A DNA stretch of 64,000 bases, taken from positions 1 through 64,000 of the forward strand of contig NZ_JBGSQX010000037.1 of NCBI RefSeq assembly GCF_041737845.1, given 5' to 3'. The notes beneath the pieces are model-generated. The model saw only the letters and a program-made list of their open reading frames with translations. It ran no database searches and was not told the origin of the DNA. Every line of letters begins with the position of its first letter. The stretch's first letter is position 1. The position numbers were made by a program, and so were the translations under genes. Positions 8,309 through 18,431 of this stretch are shown here, one piece after another. Source of the stretch: Desulfococcus sp041737845. GTDB taxonomy: Bacteria > Desulfobacterota > Desulfobacteria > Desulfobacterales > Desulfococcaceae.

Positions 8309-9160
8309 ATGACCAATCAGCATCGAAGCATCGGTTTTATGGGCGGGGGGAACATGGGGGAGGCGATCGTCGGCGCCCTGCTCAACTCCCGGATATTTCC
8401 CAAAGAAAATATCGTGGTCAGCGACGCCAGCGAGGAGCGTCTGAGATATATGTCGGAGGTCTACGGGGTCACCCTCGCCGGCGACAACGCCCGGCTGTTT
8501 GCCGAATGCGATATCGTCGTTCTGGCCGTCAAACCCCAGCAACTGACGGGCGTGCTCGGGGAGATCGCCCAAAGCGCAGGCTATGGCGCGGGCGGACGGA
8601 CCCTGGTGATTTCCATTGCCGCCGGTTTCCCGATCCGGAAGATCGAGGCCCTGCTCTACGGCCCCCTGACGGAAGTCAGGGCCCGCGAGATGCCCATCAT
8701 CCGGGTGATGCCCAATACGCCGGCCCTCGTTCTGGCGGGGATGTCGGGGATGAGCCCCAATCGGTATGCCGTGGAAGAGGATATCGAAGCGGCCATGGAA
8801 ATCCTGGGTGCCATGGGCCGGGTCATCGTTTTCGGGGAGGAAAAGCTGGATGCGGTCACCGCCCTTTCCGGTTCCGGTCCGGCCTATGTCTTCTATTTGA
8901 TCGAGGCCATGACCCAGGCGGGCATCGAAGCCGGCCTTGACCCTTCGGATGCCGCCGCGCTGACCCTGCAGACCCTGGAAGGGGCGGTGAAGCTGATCCT
9001 CGCAAAACAGGAAGCCCCCGAAAGCCTGCGGAAGAAGGTGACGTCTCCGGGCGGAACGACCGAGGCCGCCGTCCAGGTGCTGGAAAAAAATAACGTCCGC
9101 CGCAACATCATTGAAGCAATCCTCGCCGCAGCCCGTCGGGCGGAAGAACTCAGCCGATAA
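8309..9160 (+). CDS. proC: Pyrroline-5-carboxylate reductase
   Basis: Catalyses NAD(P)H-dependent reduction of 1-pyrroline-5-carboxylate to proline, in the cytosol. The 283 residues have the N-terminal Rossmann motif GFMGGGNMGEA at 9-19, the central VLAVKPQQ segment, VMPNTPALV, and the C-terminal dimerisation domain with ALSGSGPAYVF and TSPGGTTEAA. CAGGAGAA precedes the ATG at 8309. It is followed after 13 bases by dsbD, so the two are probably cotranscribed. Confidence 0.97.
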   Translation: MTNQHRSIGFMGGGNMGEAIVGALLNSRIFPKENIVVSDASEERLRYMSEVYGVTLAGDNARLFAECDIVVLAVKPQQLTGVLGEIAQSAGYGAGGRTLVISIAAGFPIRKIEALLYGPLTEVRAREMPIIRVMPNTPALVLAGMSGMSPNRYAVEEDIEAAMEILGAMGRVIVFGEEKLDAVTALSGSGPAYVFYLIEAMTQAGIEAGLDPSDAAALTLQTLEGAVKLILAKQEAPESLRKKVTSPGGTTEAAVQVLEKNNVRRNIIEAILAAARRAEELSR

Positions 9161-9173
9161 TCCTGAAAGGTCG

Positions 9174-11009
9174 ATGTTGATAAAGAAGAGCATACCCCTC
9201 GTCCTCGGCGTCGTTCTGTTTCTGGCATCGCCCGGGATTTCAGCCCAAAGCGGCGGGTTTTTGATCGATGCGTCCCCCCAGAGCACCGCGGAACCGGACC
9301 CGTTCGACTTCCGTGCCGAGGCGGTCCCCCCCGTGATGGCTTCGGGAGAGGACGGCGCCATTGTGGTCGCTGTCAGGATTGCATCCGGACACAAGCTCTA
9401 CGCATCCAAAATGGTGATTGAAGCCGGCGATGCGCCCGGCATCGTTCACGGGGAGCCTATCCCCCCCGAGAGCATCGAAAAGCCGCAGCCGGACGGAAAA
9501 ACGGCGCGTTTTTATGTGGGCGACGTATCGTTTCGCATGCCGGTTTCCATTGATCCGTCGGCTGCTGCAGGCCCCGTCGCCGTACCGCTGACGGTCCGCT
9601 ATCAGGGGTGCTCGGACACCCGCTGTTTCCTTCCCCAGCAGAAGCATCTGGAAGTGACCCTCAAGATTGACGCCGCCCCGGCTGCCGGCGCCCCTCCGGT
9701 TCAGCCCGCGCTCTCCGGGGAAGCCTCCGGCGGGGCGGAAGGGGATAACCCCTACGAAAGAACGGCACGTCGATTCGGGCTTGCGGGCGTTTTGGCCGCG
9801 GCCTTTGTCTGGGGCCTTCTGGCGAGCCTGACGCCCTGCGTGTACCCGATGATTCCCATCACCATGAGCGTTATCGGCGCCGTCAGCACGGGCAGTCTTT
9901 CCCGTGGGTTCGGCCTGTCCTTGCTCTATGTGCTGGGCATGTCCCTGGTGTATGCCGCCTTGGGGGTCGCTGCCGCCTGGTCGGGCGGCCTGTTCGGGGC
10001 CCTGAGCGATCATCCGGCGGTGCGCATCGGGGTGGCTGCTGTGTTTGTGATTCTCGCCCTGAGCCTGTTCGATCTGTTTCACCTGCGGATGCCCTCCCGG
10101 GTGGCCTCCCGGTTGGGGGCGAAATTCGGCGGGGGGGGGATCGGCGTGTTTTTCACCGGTGCTGCCGCGGGCGCCGTGGTCGGGCCATGCGTGGGGCCCC
10201 TTCTGGTGGCGCTTCTGGTGTATATCGCGACCCTGGGCGACAAACTGCAGGGGTTTCTGATCATGTGGAGTTTTGCCCTGGGAATGGGGACGCTGTTTCT
10301 CGTGATCGGCACCTTTTCCGGCGCCGTCGCCCTGCTCCCGAAATCCGGCCCCTGGATGGAAAGACTGAAGCAGTCCTTCGGCATTTTCATGCTGGGTGCG
10401 GCGCTCTATTATGTCGCGCCCCTCCTGCCCGAGAGGATCGTCCTGCTCGCCACCGGCGCTTGTCTGATCGGCACGGGCACATTCCTGGGTGCGCTGGATT
10501 CCCTTTCCCCGGAATCCGGGGGATACGCGCGGTTGAAAAAGTCACTGGGCATTCTGTGCCTGACCATAGGCGTTGTCTACGCCGCCCGCTTCGCAATAAC
10601 CGGGATTGAGTTCTCTTCGACGCCCCGGGGACCCGATCGGGCGGGGATATCCTGGTTCAAAGACGAAGCTGAAGCCATGGCGGAGGCCGGCCGGACCCAC
10701 AGGCCCGTCATGATCGATTTCTATGCGGACTGGTGCGCCGCATGCGTAAATCTGGACGAGCAGACCTTCTCCGATCCGAAGGTCGTCGCCGCGGCCGGGG
10801 GGTTCGTGGCCCTGAAGGTGGACAGTTCCAATGCCGGGGAGCCAGGGGCTGCCTCGCTGCGGAAAAAGTACGGGATCGTGGGCCTGCCGACCATCCTTTT
10901 CGCGGACCCCGGGGGGCGGGTGATCCCTGATGAGACGATTACTGAATTTGTTCCCCCGGGGCATCTATTGGCCCGGATGGAAAGGGTTGCGACAGCCGTC
11001 TCCGAGTGA
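9174..11009 (+). CDS. dsbD: Thiol:disulfide interchange protein DsbD
   Basis: Inner-membrane reductant conduit that passes electrons from cytosolic thioredoxin to periplasmic thiol proteins. The 611 residues are complete. They comprise a signal peptide (1-24), an N-terminal immunoglobulin-like alpha domain with Cys146 and Cys151 (CSDTRC), and an eight-helix beta domain with the two membrane cysteines in TPCVYPM (Cys222) and GPCVGPL (Cys339). A C-terminal thioredoxin gamma domain has the active site WCAAC (Cys521/Cys524). ATG at 9174 is preceded by GAAAGG. It lies upstream of a secreted thioredoxin, its likely client. Confidence 0.95.
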   Translation: MLIKKSIPLVLGVVLFLASPGISAQSGGFLIDASPQSTAEPDPFDFRAEAVPPVMASGEDGAIVVAVRIASGHKLYASKMVIEAGDAPGIVHGEPIPPESIEKPQPDGKTARFYVGDVSFRMPVSIDPSAAAGPVAVPLTVRYQGCSDTRCFLPQQKHLEVTLKIDAAPAAGAPPVQPALSGEASGGAEGDNPYERTARRFGLAGVLAAAFVWGLLASLTPCVYPMIPITMSVIGAVSTGSLSRGFGLSLLYVLGMSLVYAALGVAAAWSGGLFGALSDHPAVRIGVAAVFVILALSLFDLFHLRMPSRVASRLGAKFGGGGIGVFFTGAAAGAVVGPCVGPLLVALLVYIATLGDKLQGFLIMWSFALGMGTLFLVIGTFSGAVALLPKSGPWMERLKQSFGIFMLGAALYYVAPLLPERIVLLATGACLIGTGTFLGALDSLSPESGGYARLKKSLGILCLTIGVVYAARFAITGIEFSSTPRGPDRAGISWFKDEAEAMAEAGRTHRPVMIDFYADWCAACVNLDEQTFSDPKVVAAAGGFVALKVDSSNAGEPGAASLRKKYGIVGLPTILFADPGGRVIPDETITEFVPPGHLLARMERVATAVSE

Positions 11010-11094
11010 CCGGAGGCCCTTGATCGCTCCCGGATCCGGAATGTATGCCGCCCGCAGGCATTGCCTGTCAGACATGTGTCAGGAGGAGAAAAGA

Positions 11095-11604
11095 TTGAAA
11101 TCTGCTTTCAAGTCGATCGGAATCGGGGTGCTGCTGTGCTGTCTTGCGTTTCTTGCGGCGCCTTCGGTTGGAACGTCCCGGGAAAAGGGTACCGCCCCCC
11201 AGGGCGGGAAGGGCACCGCCGAATCCAAGATTCGCTGGTACGGCTATGAAGAGGGGATTCGCCGCGGAAAGCAGGAAGGAAAGAAAATCTTCCTGAATTT
11301 CTTTGCGGACTGGTGCCACTATTGCCAGGTGATGGAAGAGAAAACCTTCCGGGACAGCGCGGTGGCGGCATACCTGAATGACCACTACATTCCTATCCAG
11401 GTTGACTCCGACAGGCAGCAGAACATCGCAAGGGAATACAGCGTCCAGGGGCTGCCCACAAGCTTTTTCATCGCGGAAGACGGGGCGAATATCGGATCCC
11501 AGCCCGGCTACATACCGCCGGATCTCATGCTTCCCCTCCTGAAATACATCCACACCGACAGTTTCAAAAAAATGGATTTCAAGAAATTTCAGGAAGGGAA
11601 ATAG
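11095..11604 (+). CDS. Secreted thioredoxin-like protein
   Basis: A 169-residue periplasmic thioredoxin-fold protein. The N-terminus is a signal peptide (MKSAFKSIGIGVLLCCLAF…), with a thioredoxin domain from about residue 55 and the active site WCHYC (Cys74/Cys77), followed by EEKTF as in DsbD-gamma/SoxW-like proteins. The cis-proline loop is GLPTSFF. The start is a TTG at 11095, eight bases after a strong AGGAGG at 11081-11086; no good ATG exists in frame. It lies downstream of dsbD, which probably keeps it reduced, for example for cytochrome c maturation or repair of exported proteins. Confidence 0.88.
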   Translation: MKSAFKSIGIGVLLCCLAFLAAPSVGTSREKGTAPQGGKGTAESKIRWYGYEEGIRRGKQEGKKIFLNFFADWCHYCQVMEEKTFRDSAVAAYLNDHYIPIQVDSDRQQNIAREYSVQGLPTSFFIAEDGANIGSQPGYIPPDLMLPLLKYIHTDSFKKMDFKKFQEGK

Positions 11605-11634
11605 CGTCCGAATCTTCGGCCGAAGGCCCTCCGG

Positions 11635-11931
11635 TCATCGCCTTCCGATGGAGATGTAATCCGACTGCCCCTGCCTTTTTTTCCGGCGGTGGGCATACCT
11701 GCGGAACAGCCGGATGGTGATGGACAGGACAGCAGCGAAGCTGAGCGCCATCAGAGTGACCGGGAACCATACATATCGATGGAATTCCGGGGTTTCCCGG
11801 ACCACGGACAGGCCGAAAACGCCCAGCACAAAGACCGATTCCATCAGGATGACCGTGACCAGGCAGGCGGCTTCCGAATCGTACCAGGGAACGATGGCCT
11901 TTCGGAACAGGGGATTTTCATCGATATGCAT
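11635..11931 (-). CDS. Small two-TM membrane protein, unknown function
   Basis: A 98-residue protein with two hydrophobic segments (about 20-42 and 53-74) and a very basic C-terminal tail (RLFRRYAHRRKKRQG). The N-terminus MHIDENPLFRKAIVPWYDS is polar and probably cytoplasmic. It sits 6 bases downstream of the LEA-type lipoprotein gene on the same strand, so the two form an operon. No known family is recognised. Confidence 0.72.
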   Translation of the reverse strand: MHIDENPLFRKAIVPWYDSEAACLVTVILMESVFVLGVFGLSVVRETPEFHRYVWFPVTLMALSFAAVLSITIRLFRRYAHRRKKRQGQSDYISIGRR

Positions 11932-11937
11932 GGCGGG

Positions 11938-12795
11938 TCATCCACCGTGATTCGGGATGTCGCCTATGGGAACCCTGCCGGTGAAGGTGAACGGAAAGTT
12001 CCGCCGCCCCCGGCCTGGAACCGCATAACGGATCGCTCCGGACAGTTTACAGTCGATCACGGACTTTTTAAGGGCCGCCGAAATCGCGCCGCCGGCGCGG
12101 ACCCCTCCGGCCTCGAAGGGGATGGTCATCCGTTTCTGCCCGAGGGCGTCAACGGCGTCGATCGGCGTCAGCCATCCTTTGCCCAGGGTCGTGTCCGCCA
12201 GGATCGTCGTGTATTCCAGAAAGCCCTGCGGTGTCGGAAACGGGTTGGGATTATTCAGGATGAGGGTGATGGAGAGGCGCAAATGGCCCGGGGATCGGTC
12301 TTTGATCTTGACCGATTCCACCGTGACCGAGGGAATGCGGGGAATTTCCAGCTCTCCCGAGATGTCGTAGGGAATGAAAAATGGGCCGACCGCCATCTCG
12401 CCGATCAGGTCGAAGCGCGCATGAGGGGTTTTTTGGAGCGCATCCGCGGTGTCAAACACATCCATGAAATTGAGCGGCAGGGTCAGTTCGACGGTTTCCG
12501 ACGTGGCCGGGCGGATGAGGATGCCCTGGTCGGAGATCCCCGTGATGAATTTCTGGTCGAGGATGGTCAGGTTGAAGGTCATGTTTTTTACCGAAAGCCC
12601 GAGGGGATTGGGATTGTCGACCTGGAAACGGAAAACGGGTTCGGCCTCGAAAAAAGAGGTGAATTTCTGCTCTTTTCCCTGGAACGTGACCTCGGGCCTA
12701 TCCAGGAGCTGCTGATAGGGGCGCTGTTGGAAGGCTGTTTGGCATCCCATGAAGACCAGGATGACCAGGGCTGATACCGCTGGCTTTCGAAGCAT
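11938..12795 (-). CDS. LEA type 2 (WHy-domain) lipoprotein
   Basis: A 285-residue predicted lipoprotein. A signal peptide ends in the lipobox VFMGC (Cys18). It contains two LEA14/WHy-type beta-sandwich modules, each with the hallmark of this fold, NPNP: FRFQVDNPNPLGL at about 78 and LILNNPNPFP at about 205. Bacterial LEA14-like lipoproteins are envelope stress or desiccation proteins with no enzyme activity known. ATG at 12795 is preceded by GGAGAA. A second, single-module paralogue is at 31206-31823. Confidence 0.85.
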   Translation of the reverse strand: MLRKPAVSALVILVFMGCQTAFQQRPYQQLLDRPEVTFQGKEQKFTSFFEAEPVFRFQVDNPNPLGLSVKNMTFNLTILDQKFITGISDQGILIRPATSETVELTLPLNFMDVFDTADALQKTPHARFDLIGEMAVGPFFIPYDISGELEIPRIPSVTVESVKIKDRSPGHLRLSITLILNNPNPFPTPQGFLEYTTILADTTLGKGWLTPIDAVDALGQKRMTIPFEAGGVRAGGAISAALKKSVIDCKLSGAIRYAVPGRGRRNFPFTFTGRVPIGDIPNHGG

Positions 12796-12909
12796 GATCG
12801 ATTCTCCGTCGGTGTAACCGGGGTGGTGCGCGGAGGACTGCGCTGATCTTTCCATATATCAAACCGGCTGAAATTTAAAGCCCGAATACCGGCCGCCGGG
12901 GCGGCACGG

Positions 12910-12929
12910 CCCGGGGTTCTTTCCCCGGG
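12910..12929 (-). terminator. GC-rich hairpin after the StiP-like gene
   Basis: A perfect 7-bp inverted repeat CCCGGGG-ttcttt-CCCCGGG lies about 55 bases beyond the stop of the minus-strand gene ending at 12984. There is no clear T-run, so it may terminate or simply stabilise the 3' end. Confidence 0.45.
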
Positions 12930-12983
12930 GGAGGATTGAGGACGATTTTCCAGGGGGCTTGCGGCCGGTTGCAGCGGTTCCCC

Positions 12984-13988
12984 TCAAGCCCCTGTCGATT
13001 TCAGTGTGCAGGCCACCCTGGTGCCAAGGTCGGCGATGCGGCCCACCCCATATTGGACAGGAACCTTTCGCCGCTCAGCCAGATCGGGGAGGAGCGGGTA
13101 AAGCCGTTTGGCCACGTCGGCCGGATCCAGAAAAAGCAGACGCTCGGGTGCGGCATTGATAAGTGCCCGGCAGACCTCGTTGGCGTGGATCCTGAGCGAA
13201 GTTTCCCGGAAGAAACGGCGGGGGCGGGGCCTCCTGACGCCGCCTGTTGAACCCATGCCGGGCCAGAGGTCCTGCCAGGCCTTGACCAGGGCGCCCCGGC
13301 AGTAACGCCCGGGAAAGCGATAGGCTCCGAAGAGGCGGGTCCGGTCCACGAAGAAGGTTCGGGAGAACCCCAGCGTAGCCACGCCCGTGAAACAGGCCGT
13401 GGGGCAGAAGAGGTCTTCGCGCGTGCCCGAAAAATCAGCCCATCCCCACGGGTCGATGAGAACGGCCAGGGGGCCCATGCCCAGACCGGAAATGGCGCGG
13501 GCGACGCCTCCCCGACCGGTCCAGCCGTCCACGAAGACGATCTTCCGTTTCGGATGGCGCCGCCGGAGCGCGTCGAGGGCGGCGCCGTCGATCCCCAGCC
13601 CCACAAAAAGGGAGAGGGCGGCGGCCTTCGCCCCCGGAAAGAAGCGGCACAGCCAGTCGGCGACGGGGACGCCGGCCCTCAGGATGGCCGCAAAGACCAG
13701 ATGGTCGCCTTGGGGCTCCCACCTTGAAACGGCCTCCGCCAGACACCTGCCCGCTTCCTGAATTTTTTCATCGTCCAGGTGGGCCGCAACACGTTTCCAG
13801 AAGGCGTCCGAAAGCCGGGGCTCGGGAGACGGCACGGTCCAGAAGGTGTTGTCGCCGGTGTAGGCACGATCGAGGGGCCTGAAGTGTTCGTGGTCTTCGA
13901 ACGGATCGATCTCCCCGAGGAATTGGGCGTAAATCTTCTGCCCCCACAGATCGGGCGGTGCATCCGGAACGGTTTTACTCATCGGCAT
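12984..13988 (-). CDS. StiP/PRTase-like protein of the phosphoribosyltransferase stress module
   Basis: A 334-residue protein with a phosphoribosyltransferase-like core of the kind annotated as StiP in tellurite/ter-associated operons. LVFAAILRAGVPVADWL precedes a GLGIDGAALDALRRRHP segment and the strongly conserved IVFVDGWTGRGG (about residues 172-183), followed by LIDPWG and SGTREDLFCP. The N-terminal His-Tyr-Ser-Glu motif usual for StiP is not seen; AYTGDNTFW occupies that area, so the protein is diverged. It is encoded 15 bases after the TRSP-type phosphoribosyltransferase. Known literature on the family predicts synthesis of a nucleoside-like compound. Here no ter genes are adjacent. Confidence 0.65.
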   Translation of the reverse strand: MPMSKTVPDAPPDLWGQKIYAQFLGEIDPFEDHEHFRPLDRAYTGDNTFWTVPSPEPRLSDAFWKRVAAHLDDEKIQEAGRCLAEAVSRWEPQGDHLVFAAILRAGVPVADWLCRFFPGAKAAALSLFVGLGIDGAALDALRRRHPKRKIVFVDGWTGRGGVARAISGLGMGPLAVLIDPWGWADFSGTREDLFCPTACFTGVATLGFSRTFFVDRTRLFGAYRFPGRYCRGALVKAWQDLWPGMGSTGGVRRPRPRRFFRETSLRIHANEVCRALINAAPERLLFLDPADVAKRLYPLLPDLAERRKVPVQYGVGRIADLGTRVACTLKSTGA

Positions 13989-14003
13989 GGCTTTTTCCGG
14001 CGA

Positions 14004-15101
14004 TCAGGCCAAGTCCAGGCGACGGGTCTGAAAGCCGATGGCGTTCAGGTGGGTTTGGGCAGCCATGGCCACGGCGTCGTCCATGGGGTCGTTCAGGATG
14101 TAAAGCGGCGGACGGAGGTTATGGAGGTTGTAGAGATAATAGTCATCCCCGATATCGAGGCGGTTCTGGATATTGACATCGTCGATTTCCCAAGGGCTCA
14201 GGGTGATATGGTGAAGCTGAAGTTTCGGATTGATCTGGATCATTCGCATGCCGAGGTCGACGGCCTCCCCGACGGCAAGGAGGGATCCGTCCAGGCCCGC
14301 GGGCAGGCGCATGTCGCTATGCATCTGCCGCCTGAGCGCCGGACGGCGATCGGGAAAATGCCAGTCTGAATCGATGGCCGGGGCGGAGCCCTTGGACCGG
14401 GCCCGGGGCGCCGGATCGGTCGTGAGCCGGAAATTTTCCCGGACGGCTGTCAGATCGGCAGGCGGGTTCGGAAACAGGGTATGGACGCTGAAGGCGATGC
14501 CGTTCTCCGAAAGAATCGATCGGAACTGCCGCTTCATCTCCGGGGTTTGTGCGTTGGCAAAGGTGACATACCGGACGCGCCGCTGATCCAGCCGCCGGCA
14601 GAGATCGAGGGAGAGCGCGAGGAGAGTCTGCCCCGTGGTGATCTCGTCCTCAACGAACCAGAGTTCCGTGGGCCGGGTTTCCGGGTCGGGAAGGCTGTGG
14701 TCCGGCGCGTGGGAATGGCCTTCGGAAAAGCGGATGCCTGAAGAGGGCCTCCGGGTGGAGCAGATCCATCCCGCGGCAGGGCAGGATTCGCGCACGATCT
14801 GGTGGAAGAGGGCGGAGGGGATGATGCCCGATTCCGCAAGGCCGATGATCAGGGGGGCGCGGGTCAACGGGCGGACCCGGCAGGCGGTTTGAAATACCTT
14901 TTTAAGACCGGATTTCCAGAAGCTCAGGGTTGCAGTGCTGGTCCCCGCGACCTTCCCGAGGCAGGAGAAGGTCATGGCGCTTCTGCGCCGCGCATTGTTT
15001 CTGCGTCTCAGGTGGTAAATGGGTCTGACGGCAGGCAGACTGTCCGGAGAGCTCCCGGGGTCAACCCGCTTTTTTGTTTTGAAATTGATCCTCATCGCCA
15101 T
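14004..15101 (-). CDS. Phosphoribosyltransferase with TRSP-like C-terminal domain
   Basis: A 365-residue protein. The PRPP-binding loop of a type I phosphoribosyltransferase is present as LWFVEDEITTGQTLLAL (147-163). The upstream LIIGLAESGIIP matches the preceding family motif. The C-terminal part contains LHHITLSPWEIDD and DDYYLYNLHNL, matching the layout of the TRSP domain (T-x-S-P followed by a D-x-Y-x-YN segment) found with StiP in ter-linked operons. ATG at 15101 has AGGA eight bases upstream; ATG 15095 is an alternative. The longer upstream frame is arginine-rich and rejected. It is the first gene of a two-gene unit. Confidence 0.7.
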   Translation of the reverse strand: MAMRINFKTKKRVDPGSSPDSLPAVRPIYHLRRRNNARRRSAMTFSCLGKVAGTSTATLSFWKSGLKKVFQTACRVRPLTRAPLIIGLAESGIIPSALFHQIVRESCPAAGWICSTRRPSSGIRFSEGHSHAPDHSLPDPETRPTELWFVEDEITTGQTLLALSLDLCRRLDQRRVRYVTFANAQTPEMKRQFRSILSENGIAFSVHTLFPNPPADLTAVRENFRLTTDPAPRARSKGSAPAIDSDWHFPDRRPALRRQMHSDMRLPAGLDGSLLAVGEAVDLGMRMIQINPKLQLHHITLSPWEIDDVNIQNRLDIGDDYYLYNLHNLRPPLYILNDPMDDAVAMAAQTHLNAIGFQTRRLDLA

Positions 15102-15469
15102 TTCGTATGTCCTGAAAGATAAAAAATGACCGAAAACGCTGTCTGAGGGGCCGCAGGAGCGATTCCCCGACCGCCGCTTGCGCGCCCCGGTTCTCGACCG
15201 ATGCCGCTCTGTATATATCAAATGGAATGCGGAATCAAGAACACGCCTGCCGATTTTGATGGATTGGCCTGGAATCCCGGCGGCTATCCGGGGGAGAAGG
15301 GCGTGCCGGGGTCCGGCCTGCCTCCTCCGTACGTCCGGTTCCCCCGCCGCGTTGCGATTCTTGCTTTTTTCCCGCGACGGTTGCATGGTAATGGATGAAA
15401 CAGCAAGATACGCCGGTCATGGGGCCGCTGGAGCCCCCGCATCCTGAAAACCCCTTGAAAGGATTGGCC

Positions 15470-16843
15470 ATGGACAAGATCCGGGGAGTCGTCGACAAGA
15501 TCTCTCGGAGCTACAGGACGGACATCTGGCGCGTCAGGATGGAGACGCTTTCTTTTCCTCGCCGTTTGGCCGTGAGGTTCATTCGGGTGTTCCTGGTCAG
15601 CCTTCGGGGGTTTCAGTCCTATCATTGCGCGCTCAGGGCATCCGCCCTGACCTTCTATACCGTGCTTTCCATCGTTCCGGTGGCGGCCATGGCGTTCGGC
15701 ATTGCGGGCGGTTTCGGCTTCGAACAGCGGCTGGAAAAGGAACTGATGGAGAATTTGCCGGGGCAGGAAGCGGTCGTCATCCAGGTGATCGAATTCGCCC
15801 GCACCCTGCTGAACAGCACCGAGGGCGGCCTGATCGCCGGCGTCGGCGTGGCGGTCCTGTTCTGGGTGGTCATCAAGGTGATGGGCAATATCGAAAGTTC
15901 ACTCAATGCCATCTGGGAGGTCGGGAAGGGCCGCTCCATCGGCCGGAAGGTCGGCGACTACCTGGGAATGATGATCCTTTCGCCGGTGCTGGTGATCGTG
16001 TCCGGCAGCGCCACCGTCTTCATCAAGACCCAGGTGATCCTGATGACCCGGGAGGTATGGATACTGGGGGCCTTCAGCCCCATGATCTTTCTGGCCCTCA
16101 AGCTGCTGCCCTATATCCTGGCGTGGGTCCTGTTCTCAATGGTCTACCTGGTCATGCCCAACACCCGTGTCCGGATTTCTTCCGCCGTGATTGCGGGCGT
16201 CATCGCGGGGACCCTCTATCAATTGGTCCAGTGGGGGTACATCAATTTCCAGGTGGGGGTGGCCCGGAACAACGCCATCTACGGCTCTTTTGCCGCCCTG
16301 CCCTTGTTTCTGATATGGCTCCAGACCAGCTGGCTCATCGTTCTTTTCGGGGCCGTCATCTCGGCGGCCTGGCAACGGCTCGACGAGCTGGCGATAGACC
16401 CGGCCTGCCGGAGGGTGAGCGTCTTCCTCAACCGCTCGATTTACTTGAGAATCGTCCACTGGCTCGTCAGGCGGTTCTGTGACGCGGAGCCCCCCGCCAC
16501 CAGCGGCGAGATCGCCGCCGCCCTTGGGATCCCCATCGCCATGGTCCGGGAGCTGACAGCGCAGCTTTCGGAGGTGGGGATCCTCTCCATCGTCAGCTCC
16601 GTCGCCCGGCGGAAGGGTCAGTCGGTTCCGGATGCCGGGGATGAGGTCGCGTTTCAGCCCGGGAGGGATGTCGCCCTGTTGACCGTGAAGGCCGTGGTGG
16701 AGGCCATGGAACACCGCGGGTGCGATACCCTTGCCATGGCATCGACGCCGGCCTTGGCCGAATTGACTGAAATCCTGAAGGAGATGGAGCGGTCGACAGA
16801 GACGTCAGCGGCCAAGCGGTTGCTTAGGGACATTGATGGCTGA
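15470..16843 (+). CDS. YihY/UPF0761 family inner-membrane protein
   Basis: A 457-residue protein. Residues about 25-310 carry the six-TM YihY (formerly BrkB) domain, with the family segments HCALRASALTFYTVLSIVP, FWVVIKVMGNIESSLNAIW and YGSFAALPLFLIWLQ. The C-terminal ~130 residues are a winged-helix-like cytoplasmic domain (SGEIAAALGIPIAMVRELTAQL), as in other proteobacterial YihY proteins. ATG at 15470 is preceded by GAAAGGA at a spacing of 6; an in-frame ATG at 15395 lacks a site but cannot be excluded. Once mis-called ribonuclease BN; the true function is unknown. Confidence 0.88.
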   Translation: MDKIRGVVDKISRSYRTDIWRVRMETLSFPRRLAVRFIRVFLVSLRGFQSYHCALRASALTFYTVLSIVPVAAMAFGIAGGFGFEQRLEKELMENLPGQEAVVIQVIEFARTLLNSTEGGLIAGVGVAVLFWVVIKVMGNIESSLNAIWEVGKGRSIGRKVGDYLGMMILSPVLVIVSGSATVFIKTQVILMTREVWILGAFSPMIFLALKLLPYILAWVLFSMVYLVMPNTRVRISSAVIAGVIAGTLYQLVQWGYINFQVGVARNNAIYGSFAALPLFLIWLQTSWLIVLFGAVISAAWQRLDELAIDPACRRVSVFLNRSIYLRIVHWLVRRFCDAEPPATSGEIAAALGIPIAMVRELTAQLSEVGILSIVSSVARRKGQSVPDAGDEVAFQPGRDVALLTVKAVVEAMEHRGCDTLAMASTPALAELTEILKEMERSTETSAAKRLLRDIDG

Positions 16844-16845
16844 GG

Positions 16846-16913
16846 GGCGAGAGGCAAGAGGCGAGAGGCAAGAGGATTAACCAAGGATCTCTCTTAGCCC
16901 TTCGCCTCTCGCC
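16846..16913. terminator. Inverted repeat between convergent genes (intergenic repeat, copy 2)
   Basis: Two perfect 14-bp tandem units gcgagaggcaagag (16847-16874) lie just after a stop codon. They face a downstream arm gcctctcgcc (16904-16913) that is the exact reverse complement of their first 10 bases, with pairing extending to the ctgag/ttcag flanks. It sits in the 77-base gap between two convergent genes and probably acts as a bidirectional terminator. The repeat words match the element at 3835-3900. Confidence 0.6.
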
Positions 16914-16920
16914 GTTCAGC

Positions 16921-17620
16921 CTAAATCCCTAAATAGGCCTTTTTGACGTCTTCGTTGCTCAGGAGTGCGGCGGCGTTGTCTGCCAGGGTGATGCGTCCGT
17001 TTTCCATGACGTAGCCCCGGTGGGCGATCTGAAGCGCCAGGTTGGCGTTCTGTTCCACCAGGAAGATGGTCGTGTTGCTTTCCCGGTTGATCTTTCCGAT
17101 GATCTCGAATATCTGCCGGATCACGAGGGGGGCCAGGCCCAGGGAGGGTTCGTCCAGAAGGAGCAGTTTTGGCCTGGCCATGAGGGCCCTCGATATGGCG
17201 AGCATCTGCTGTTCGCCGCCGCTGAGGGTCCCGCCGGCCTGGGTCCGGCGCTGTGCCAGGATCGGAAACAGATCAAAGATGTGCTCCATGTCCTGCCGGA
17301 TGCCGTCCTTGTCTTTCCGCAGGAAGGCGCCCATGTCCAGGTTCTCCGCCACCGTCAAAAGGGGAAAGATCCGCCGGCCCTCGGGGACCTGACTGATGCC
17401 CATCTGGACGATTTGATCGGGGCTTACCTGGTGGATGGGTTCGCCCATGAAATGAATCTCGCCGGTCCTGGGTGGGGCGATGCCTGAGATGGACATGAGG
17501 GTGGTGGTTTTTCCGGCGCCGTTGGCGCCGATCAAGGTGATGATTTCGCCTGCGGAAATCGCTATGCTGACCCCTTTCAGCGCCTGAATGTTGCCGTAAT
17601 ACGTCTGGATGTTCGCGAGC

Positions 17621-17628
<8 letters not shown>
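16921..17628 (-). CDS. livF: Branched-chain amino acid-type ABC transporter ATPase LivF
   Basis: A 235-residue ATP-binding subunit, one of the two ATPases that drive Liv importers at the inner membrane. Walker A is GANGAGKTT (34-42), the signature is LSGGEQQMLAISRALM and Walker B is LLLLDEPSLGLAP. The signature and the VEQNANLAL tail are typical of LivF. It starts inside the end of livG (8-base overlap) and is the last gene of the livK-H-M-G-F unit. It ends convergent to yihY with an inverted repeat between. Confidence 0.95.
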
Positions 17629-18412
<784 letters not shown>

Positions 18413-18431
18413 TGTTTCGATACCCGTTCCG

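Noticed and set aside
8228..9394. Antisense frame opposite proC
   Set aside because: Composition biased to Gly, His and Arg; proC has all family motifs in the plus frame.
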